NCBI GenBank assembly: GCA_902604855.1
Contig: CACLAF010000011.1
Span: 1-36,269 of the forward strand
DNA: 36,269 nt
Origin: an uncultured SAR86 cluster bacterium
GTDB lineage: Bacteria > Pseudomonadota > Gammaproteobacteria > Magnimaribacterales > Magnimaribacteraceae
Reading direction: 5' to 3'
The notes beneath the pieces are model-generated. The model worked only from the letters and a program-made list of their open reading frames with translations. It ran no database searches and was not told where the DNA came from. Shown here piece after piece: positions 29,322-36,269 of the stretch. The translations under genes and the position numbers were made by a program. Each line of letters begins with the position of its first letter. Position 1 is the stretch's first letter.

Positions 29322-32300
29322 TTACTCAGCTTCATTAAGAGCATCGCTAAGTGCCTTTTCAAGATCTATCTCGAATTCTTCTTCAACATTTTCAACCTCA
29401 GAGTTCAGCTTTGCTAGACCAGAACCAGCAGGAATTAACCTACCAACAACAACATTCTCTTTTAGACCTCTTAAATGATCTACTCTTCCTGTTGTGGCTG
29501 CTTCTGTAAGCACTCTTGTGGTTTCTTGGAAAGATGCAGCAGAAATAAATGACTCAGTAGCAAGTGAAGCTTTAGTAATTCCAAGAAGAATTCTGTCAAA
29601 TTTTATTTCAGCTTTTTTTGCTTCACGCAATGATAAATTAATTTCACTTACTTTGGAAAATTCTGTTTGCTCTCCGAGGATTAATTCAGAATCACCAGGA
29701 TCTGTTATAACAACTTTTCTAAGCATTTGATTTAGTATCACCTCAATATGTTTATCGTTGATACTGACGCCTTGCAGCCTATAAACTTCTTGAATACCAT
29801 CTACTATGTATTCTGTTAACTCTTCAAGTCCTCTTAAGGCTAGAATGTCATGTGGGCTCATTGCTCCATCTGAGACTATATCTCCTTTTTCCACTCTTTC
29901 ACCTTCAAAGACATTTATATGCCTCGTTTTGGGAATAAGGGTAGCATTTTCGTTTCCATCTTCGTCAGTAATAATTAATCTCTCTTTACCTTTGGTTGGC
30001 TTACCCCACGATACGATTCCAGACTCTTGGGCTAAAATTGCTTGTTCTTTAGGCTTTCTTGCTTCAAATAGATCTGCAACTCTAGGAAGACCTCCTGTAA
30101 TGTCTTTTGTTTTGGTAGATGCTTGAGATATTCTGGCTATAACTCCACCAACTTCAATGTCTTGTCCATCTGTTAGTTGCAAAAATGCATTTCCAGGTAA
30201 GGTATAAACTGCAGGAGCTTCAGAATCGGGGAGGGTCTTTTCTTTACCTCTACCATCAACTATGTGGATGGCGGGACGTTTATCCTGGGCTTCTCCTTTA
30301 GGTCTTTCCGTAACATCTATAATTTCAATATTACTTAATCCAGTTACATCATCTTGTTTTACTCTAGCAGTAATACCATCTTCGATATCGACAAATTTTG
30401 CCTTACCAGCGACTTCTGCTACAACAGGTCTTGTAAGCGGATCCCATTTAGCTAATACATCCCCAGCCTCAACTTTGCTGTCAGAAGAATAATTTAGAAC
30501 TGTACCGTAGGGGACTTTATGACTTTCAACTACCATTCCTCTGTCATCAATAACATTTATTTGAGAAGACTGAGCTAGAGTAATGAAAGTACCATCCTTC
30601 TTCTTGACGGTTCTTGTGCTGTACACAACTTTTCCAGGAAAATTAGTTTCAACATTATCTTCAGCTGAAGTTCCGGAGGCTGCTCCTCCTATATGAAATG
30701 TTCTCATAGTAAGCTGAGTACCTGGTTCTCCAATTGATTGCGCTGCAACAATTCCGACTGACTCGCCAATATCAACTTTATGTCCTCTTCCTAGATCTCG
30801 TCCGTAACATTTCGCACATATACCATGAATTGTTTCACAGTGAATAGCAGACCTTACCTTAATTTCGTAGATATTCTTTTCGTCTAAACTATCGACGATA
30901 TCTTCATCAATTAAAGTCCCTTTCTTTAAAAGAACATCTTTACCATCTTGTGACATGACATCTATAGCAACAGTTCTTCCTAATACTCTGTCCCCAAGAG
31001 GAACAAGAACTTGACCTCCATCGATTATAGGTCTCATTAATATACCATTCTCAGTTCCACAGTCTTCTTCACTCACGACCATATCTTGAGCTACATCAAC
31101 TAAACGTCTGGTTAAGTATCCTGAGTTAGCTGTTTTAAGAGCCGTATCAGCAAGACCTTTTCTAGCACCATGAGTTGAAATAAAATATTCTTGAGCAGTC
31201 AAACCTTCTCTGAAATTAGAAGTCACAGGAGTCTCAATTATCGATCCATCCGGTTTAGCAAGTAAACCTCTCATACCAGCTAATTGTCTTATTTGCGCTG
31301 GTGATCCTCTAGATCCAGAATCTGCATACATAAATACTGAGTTAAATGAATCAGAAAGAATTTTGTTACCTTCTGAATCTTCAACTTCCTCTTGAGAGAT
31401 ATTGTCCATCATAGACTTTGCAATCATTTCATTTGCTCTTGTCCATATATCAATTGCTTTATTATATTTTTCGCCTTTTGTGACAAGTCCCGAAGCAAAC
31501 TGCGACTCGATATCTTTAACTTCTTGTTCGGCCTCACTAACTATTTTTTGTTTATCATCAGGAATGACGAAATCGTCTATCCCGATAGAAGAACCTGATT
31601 TAGTTGAGAATTCATAGCCCATGTACATCAGTCTATCGGCGAAAATAACTGTTCTTTTTAAACCAGCTTTTCTATATACAAAATCGATTAGTGAAGAAAT
31701 CTGTTTGCTATCCAATGTTCTGTTTACAAGATCAAAGGACATACCTTCAGGTAGAAGTTCGTAGAGGAGGGTTCTTCCAGTAGTTGTTTCTACTATCTGA
31801 GAAGGTTCATCATCTAATTTATTAGGTTTTAATCTAACTTTGATCTTAGCCTGTAGACCGACAGTTCCAGAATAATAAGCTCTATTTACTTCATCGGGTG
31901 AAGACATGATTCTCCCCTCACCTAGTTCATTAATCTTTTCTCTAGACATATAATAGAGACCTAGAACTACATCTTGTGAAGGATCGATGATAGGCTTACC
32001 ATTTGAGGGTGAAAGTATATTGTTTGTAGCCATCATCAAAGCTCTACATTCAAGCTGTGCCTCTAATGTTAAAGGAACATGTACAGCCATCTGATCTCCA
32101 TCAAAGTCAGCGTTATATGCCTTACAAACTAATGGGTGAAGTTGAATAGCCTTACCTTCTACCAGAACTGGTTCAAAAGCTTGAATACCTAATCTATGCA
32201 AAGTTGGTGCACGATTGAGCATGACAGGATGTTCTCTGATAACTTCGTCTAAAATATCCCAAACTTCAGGTTCCTCTCTATCCACCATACGTTTGGCAAG

Positions 32301-33485
32301 TTTAATTGTATTAGCTAATTCTAATTGTTGGAGTTTTCCAAAAACAAATGGCTTGAAAAGCTCAAGGGCCATTTTTTTAGGCAATCCACATTGATGTAAT
32401 TTAAGAGTGGGACCTACTACTATTACTGAACGTCCTGAATAATCTACTCTCTTGCCAAGCAGGTTTTGTCTGAACCTTCCTTGTTTACCTTTGATCATAT
32501 CTGCAAGAGATTTTAAAGGTCTCTTATTGGAACCAGTTACTGCTCTTCCTCTTCTTCCGTTATCCAATAGTGCATCGACTGATTCCTGCAACATTCTTTT
32601 TTCATTTCTTGTAATGATATCTGGTGCATTTAGATCAAGAAGTCGCTTTAGTCGATTATTCCTGTTTATTACTCTTCTATACAAATCGTTTAAGTCTGAT
32701 GTAGCAAATCTTCCTCCTTCTAAAGGCACTAAGGGTCTCAAATCAGGTGGCAAAATGGGAAGAACTTCTAAAATCATCCACTCTGGTCTATTACCTGATT
32801 GATTGAATGATTTAAGTAATTTCAGTCTCTTAGCATACTTCTTTAACTTAGCTTCTGACTTAGTTAAAGGCATTTCCTCTTGGATGTCTTCAATAGCAGC
32901 CTCTAGATCTAGTTCTTTTAATAAAGTTTGGATAGATTCTGCACCCATTCCTGCCTCAAACTCATCACCCCAAGTCTCTAAAGCTTCGTAGTATTCTTCA
33001 TCTGTAAGAAGCTGCCCTACTTCTAAATCTGTCATTCCTGGTTCTGTTACTATGAATGATTCAAAGTATAAAACTCTCTCTAAGTCTTTTAATGTTAGGT
33101 CTAACGCCAGAGCAAGCCTAGAAGGTAATGACTTTAAAAACCATATGTGAGCTACCGGAGCAGCTAATTCTATATGACCCATTCTTTCTCTTCTTACTTT
33201 TGAAAGTGTGACCTCAACACCACATTTCTCGCACACTACTCCTCTATGCTTCATTCTTTTGTACTTACCGCATATACATTCATAATCTTTGATAGGTCCA
33301 AAAATTTTGGCGCAGAATAGACCATCCCTTTCAGGTTTGAAGGTCCTATAATTAATGGTTTCTGGTTTCTTAACTTCTCCGTAAGACCAGGATCTGATTT
33401 GTTGTGGTGAAGCCAAGCCTGCTCTTATTGAATTGTATTCAACTCCGTGGCCTTGTGTTTTTAATAAATCTACTAAATCTTTCAA
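29322..33485 (-). CDS. rpoC: RNA polymerase beta' subunit
   Basis: 1387 residues (E. coli 1407). The N-terminal zinc finger is [13 protein letters not shown] and CEKCG. The catalytic magnesium loop [12 protein letters not shown] lies near residue 460. A second zinc cluster is [17 protein letters not shown]. The bridge helix/trigger loop region is around [20 protein letters not shown], and sequence consistent with the gammaproteobacterial insertion in the trigger loop follows. The start codon is TTG at 33485: MKDLVDLLK matches the family N-terminus, no ATG is near, and AGGAG lies 6 nt upstream. It is 9 nt after rpoB. Confidence 0.98.
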   Translation of the reverse strand: MKDLVDLLKTQGHGVEYNSIRAGLASPQQIRSWSYGEVKKPETINYRTFKPERDGLFCAKIFGPIKDYECICGKYKRMKHRGVVCEKCGVEVTLSKVRRERMGHIELAAPVAHIWFLKSLPSRLALALDLTLKDLERVLYFESFIVTEPGMTDLEVGQLLTDEEYYEALETWGDEFEAGMGAESIQTLLKELDLEAAIEDIQEEMPLTKSEAKLKKYAKRLKLLKSFNQSGNRPEWMILEVLPILPPDLRPLVPLEGGRFATSDLNDLYRRVINRNNRLKRLLDLNAPDIITRNEKRMLQESVDALLDNGRRGRAVTGSNKRPLKSLADMIKGKQGRFRQNLLGKRVDYSGRSVIVVGPTLKLHQCGLPKKMALELFKPFVFGKLQQLELANTIKLAKRMVDREEPEVWDILDEVIREHPVMLNRAPTLHRLGIQAFEPVLVEGKAIQLHPLVCKAYNADFDGDQMAVHVPLTLEAQLECRALMMATNNILSPSNGKPIIDPSQDVVLGLYYMSREKINELGEGRIMSSPDEVNRAYYSGTVGLQAKIKVRLKPNKLDDEPSQIVETTTGRTLLYELLPEGMSFDLVNRTLDSKQISSLIDFVYRKAGLKRTVIFADRLMYMGYEFSTKSGSSIGIDDFVIPDDKQKIVSEAEQEVKDIESQFASGLVTKGEKYNKAIDIWTRANEMIAKSMMDNISQEEVEDSEGNKILSDSFNSVFMYADSGSRGSPAQIRQLAGMRGLLAKPDGSIIETPVTSNFREGLTAQEYFISTHGARKGLADTALKTANSGYLTRRLVDVAQDMVVSEEDCGTENGILMRPIIDGGQVLVPLGDRVLGRTVAIDVMSQDGKDVLLKKGTLIDEDIVDSLDEKNIYEIKVRSAIHCETIHGICAKCYGRDLGRGHKVDIGESVGIVAAQSIGEPGTQLTMRTFHIGGAASGTSAEDNVETNFPGKVVYSTRTVKKKDGTFITLAQSSQINVIDDRGMVVESHKVPYGTVLNYSSDSKVEAGDVLAKWDPLTRPVVAEVAGKAKFVDIEDGITARVKQDDVTGLSNIEIIDVTERPKGEAQDKRPAIHIVDGRGKEKTLPDSEAPAVYTLPGNAFLQLTDGQDIEVGGVIARISQASTKTKDITGGLPRVADLFEARKPKEQAILAQESGIVSWGKPTKGKERLIITDEDGNENATLIPKTRHINVFEGERVEKGDIVSDGAMSPHDILALRGLEELTEYIVDGIQEVYRLQGVSINDKHIEVILNQMLRKVVITDPGDSELILGEQTEFSKVSEINLSLREAKKAEIKFDRILLGITKASLATESFISAASFQETTRVLTEAATTGRVDHLRGLKENVVVGRLIPAGSGLAKLNSEVENVEEEFEIDLEKALSDALNEAE

Positions 33486-33491
33486 GTTATT

Positions 33492-33496
33492 CTCCT
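33492..33496 (-). promoter_or_regulatory. Shine-Dalgarno site supporting the TTG start of rpoC
   Basis: AGGAG (33496-33492) overlaps the rpoB stop codon and stands 6 nt before the TTG at 33485, an ideal spacing that supports the unusual start. Confidence 0.85.
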
Positions 33497-36269
33497 AATC
33501 AATCTGCTCTAAATCAATATCAATTCCTAAAGATCTTATCTCTTTTGTAAGAACATTAAATGATTCAGGAACACCTGTTTCCATTTCAAAATTTCCGTCA
33601 ACTAAATTTTTATAAACTTTAGTTCTTCCTGCAACATCATCTGACTTAACAGTTAGCATTTCCTGTAGAGTATGAGCAGCTCCGTAAGCCTCGAGAGCCC
33701 AAACTTCCATTTCACCAAACCTCTGTCCGCCAAACTGAGCCTTTCCTCCAAGAGGTTGCTGAGTAACAAGACTATAACTACCTGTTGATCGAGCATGCAT
33801 TTTGTCTTCAATCAAATGATTTAATTTAAGGATATACATGTAACCTACCGTAGTTTTTCTATCAAACTTCTCACCAGTTCTTCCATCAAATAATTGTGTT
33901 TGTCCGCTAGAAGGTAAGCCGGCAAGCTCAAGCATAGATTTAACTTCAGATTCTTTAGCACCATCAAATACTGGAGTAGCCATTGGTACACCCTCTCTGA
34001 GGTTTTCTGCTAAGTCTAATATTTCCTTATCTTTTAAAGAACTAAGATCTTGAGATCCATCTTTTTCATAAATCTCTGATAGAAGTCCTCTAATCTCATT
34101 TGCTTTCACTTCGGAATCGATCATCTCTCCAATCTTGGTTCCTAGTTCTTTTGCGGCCCAACCAAGGTGGGTTTCTAGGACTTGACCAACATTCATTCTA
34201 GATGGCACTCCTAATGGATTGAGAACAATATCTACAGGCTGTCCATTTTCATCAAAAGGCATGTCTTCTTCAGGCATAATTACAGAGATGACACCTTTGT
34301 TTCCATGTCTTCCTGCGAGCTTATCTCCTGGCTGTATTCTTCTCTTGATTGCTAAATAAACTTTAACTATTTTGAGAACACCTGGTGCTAAATCATCACC
34401 ATCTGTGACTTTGGATTTTCTTTTTCCAAATGCTATATCCAAATCTTCTTTATATTCCTTTAAGCTCTTAGCGATATTCTCGATTTGTTTATTTGCGTTT
34501 TCATTATCTAGTCTAACCTTGAACCAATCGTCTGAAGGAATTTCATCTAGATCCGAAATCTTGATAGTTGAACCTTTTTTTAATCCTTTGCCTGATGCAA
34601 CTTTTTTCCCTACTAAAATAGATTCCAGACGAGAGAGTGCTGCTTGCTCAAGAATTTTTAATTCATCATCTATATCTTTTTGAATTTCTGCTAATTGTGA
34701 CTCTTCTATAGATTCTGCACGACCATCTTTTTCTATACCATCCCTTGTAAACACATGAACATCTATAACCGTACCATCAGCGCCTGAGGAAACTCTCAAA
34801 GAACTATCCTTTACATCAGATGCTTTCTCGCCAAAAATTGCTCTAAGCAGTTTTTCTTCCGGGCTTAATTGTGTTTCACCTTTTGGTGTTACTTTACCAA
34901 CTAAAATATCACCTGACTTAACCTCAGCTCCAATATGTACAATCCCAAATTCATCTAACTTTGAAAGGGCGCTATCTCCAACATTAGGAATATCAGCTGA
35001 GATTTCTTCAGGTCCTAATTTAGTATCTCTTGCTACACAAGTTAATTCTTGTATGTGAATACTGGTAAATTTATCATCTCTGACAAGCTTATCTGATATT
35101 AGAATAGAGTCTTCAAAGTTATAACCATGCCAAGGCATAAAAGCAATTCTTACGTTCTGGCCTAAAGATAATTCTCCCAGGTCAATTGAAGGGCCATCAG
35201 CTAAGATGTCATTTTTATCAATTTTATCTCCCAAGGAGACAATCGGTCTTTGATTTATACAGGTATTTTGATTAGAACGTGTATATTTGATTAAGTTATA
35301 AATATCAACTCCTGAATCTCCAGCTTGGATTTCTTTTTCGTTCACTCTTACTACAATTCTACTAGCATCTATACTTTCTATCGTTCCTCCTCTAGATGCT
35401 GTAACACATGAACCTGAATCTCTAGCAACAAGCCTTTCAACACCTGTACCAACTAAAGGCTTCTCAGCTTGTAAAGTCGGCACAGCCTGTCTCATCATAT
35501 TTGAACCCATTAATGCTCTATTCGCATCATCGTGCTCTAAGAAGGGAATGAGGGAAGCAGCAACGGAGAAGGCTTGTTGAGGCGATACATCCATAAAATC
35601 TACTCTTTCAGGAGGCATGAATGAAAATTCGTTTTTATATCTTACAGGCACCAATTCTTCTGTAAATTTATTAGAAGAATCCAATAAAGCACTTGCTTGC
35701 GCTATTACGTAATCTCCTTCCTCTATCGCTGAAAGATAGTGGAAGCTATCAACGACTTTTCCATTCTCAGCCTTTCTGAAAGGACTTTCTAAGAACCCAT
35801 ACTCATTGGTTCTTGCATAAGCCGCTAAAGAATTTATCAAACCAATGTTAGGGCCTTCAGGAGTCTCTATAGGGCAAACCCTACCATAATGAGTTGGATG
35901 AACATCTCTTACTTCAAACCCTGCTCTTTCTCGGGTGAGGCCTCCTGGACCTAATGCTGAAACCCTTCTTTTGTGGGTTACTTCAGATAAAGGATTATTT
36001 TGATCCATAAATTGGGATAATTGACTTGATCCAAAAAACTCTTTGACTGCTGCAGATACGGGCTTCGCATTAATTAAATCTTGTGGTCCTAAATCATCAG
36101 CTTCAGCAGTTGCTAACCTTTCTCTTACAGCTCTTTCAACTCTCACAAGTCCAATTCTGTATTGATTTGAAACCATTTCACCTACGGATCTTATTCTTCT
36201 ATTTCCCAGATGATCAATGTCATCAACATTGCCTTGTCCATTTCTTATGGATACCAAAGTCTTTAAAGT
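33495..36269 (-). CDS. rpoB: RNA polymerase beta subunit (5' end outside window)
   Basis: 924 C-terminal residues are visible; about 420 N-terminal residues lie beyond the right edge, since the frame is open to 36269 and begins [13 protein letters not shown]. The rifampicin region (about 35950-36030) reads [17 protein letters not shown] and [17 protein letters not shown], with wild-type Gln513, Asp516, His526, Arg529 and Ser531 by E. coli numbering; only two Ile-to-Val changes are seen. The [17 protein letters not shown] and [10 protein letters not shown] motifs and the C-terminal ...[16 protein letters not shown] are present. An insertion region between them (helical, after [12 protein letters not shown]) corresponds to the E. 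coli beta insertion 2. The promoter of rpoBC is outside the window. Confidence 0.99.
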   Translation of the reverse strand, partial: TLKTLVSIRNGQGNVDDIDHLGNRRIRSVGEMVSNQYRIGLVRVERAVRERLATAEADDLGPQDLINAKPVSAAVKEFFGSSQLSQFMDQNNPLSEVTHKRRVSALGPGGLTRERAGFEVRDVHPTHYGRVCPIETPEGPNIGLINSLAAYARTNEYGFLESPFRKAENGKVVDSFHYLSAIEEGDYVIAQASALLDSSNKFTEELVPVRYKNEFSFMPPERVDFMDVSPQQAFSVAASLIPFLEHDDANRALMGSNMMRQAVPTLQAEKPLVGTGVERLVARDSGSCVTASRGGTIESIDASRIVVRVNEKEIQAGDSGVDIYNLIKYTRSNQNTCINQRPIVSLGDKIDKNDILADGPSIDLGELSLGQNVRIAFMPWHGYNFEDSILISDKLVRDDKFTSIHIQELTCVARDTKLGPEEISADIPNVGDSALSKLDEFGIVHIGAEVKSGDILVGKVTPKGETQLSPEEKLLRAIFGEKASDVKDSSLRVSSGADGTVIDVHVFTRDGIEKDGRAESIEESQLAEIQKDIDDELKILEQAALSRLESILVGKKVASGKGLKKGSTIKISDLDEIPSDDWFKVRLDNENANKQIENIAKSLKEYKEDLDIAFGKRKSKVTDGDDLAPGVLKIVKVYLAIKRRIQPGDKLAGRHGNKGVISVIMPEEDMPFDENGQPVDIVLNPLGVPSRMNVGQVLETHLGWAAKELGTKIGEMIDSEVKANEIRGLLSEIYEKDGSQDLSSLKDKEILDLAENLREGVPMATPVFDGAKESEVKSMLELAGLPSSGQTQLFDGRTGEKFDRKTTVGYMYILKLNHLIEDKMHARSTGSYSLVTQQPLGGKAQFGGQRFGEMEVWALEAYGAAHTLQEMLTVKSDDVAGRTKVYKNLVDGNFEMETGVPESFNVLTKEIRSLGIDIDLEQID

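Noticed and set aside
32452-32802. 116-residue open frame antisense to rpoC
   Set aside because: The rpoC frame here is highly conserved polymerase sequence. The antisense product is Ser/Leu-rich, as expected from a mirrored coding frame.

Overview
The window is a compact, AT-rich piece of a gammaproteobacterial chromosome (roughly two-thirds A+T by eye). Gene content and order match Gammaproteobacteria: rplU-rpmA-obgE-proB facing ispB, a fabA-fabB pair, ssb facing uvrA, and the rpoBC / str / S10-spc-alpha block. Very short spacers, overlapping stops and high A+T suggest a streamlined free-living marine lineage such as SAR86. That assignment is inference and needs a phylogeny. No mobile element, CRISPR array, tRNA or rRNA was seen.

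Left part (1-13.0 kb). A 5'-truncated short-chain-type NAD(P)-dependent reductase is followed by an unrecognised exported protein with a TonB-C-like tail. Facing these are an SMP-30/gluconolactonase-family protein and a GT9 heptosyltransferase of WaaQ type. Then come rpsT, the rplU-rpmA-obgE-proB operon, ispB, fabA-fabB, ssb and uvrA. All four convergent gene pairs abut or overlap at their stop codons.

Right part (13.0-36.3 kb, all on the minus strand). Read in the direction of transcription: rpoB (5' end outside the window), rpoC, a str operon rpsL-rpsG-fusA with its own near-consensus promoter, and then a 221-nt spacer where many relatives carry tufA. That spacer holds a near-consensus promoter and a structured leader. 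The leader opens a 28-gene run, rpsJ to rplQ, in which no spacer exceeds 13 nt. The separate E. coli spc promoter and alpha-operon (S4) leader have no room to exist, so one promoter and leader probably control the whole cluster, including secY and rpoA.

The genes are mainly translation, transcription and secretion core, plus LPS, fatty-acid, quinone and proline synthesis and DNA repair. I found no undescribed multi-gene system. The notable signals are regulatory: loss of the known autoregulatory spacers, promoters with GC-rich discriminators, symmetric divergent -10 elements, start sites without a Shine-Dalgarno sequence that share a short pre-start motif, absence of tuf from its usual slot, and convergent genes with no space for terminators. 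The longest gene-free stretch is 26070-26290, so no stretch over 300 bases lacks a gene.
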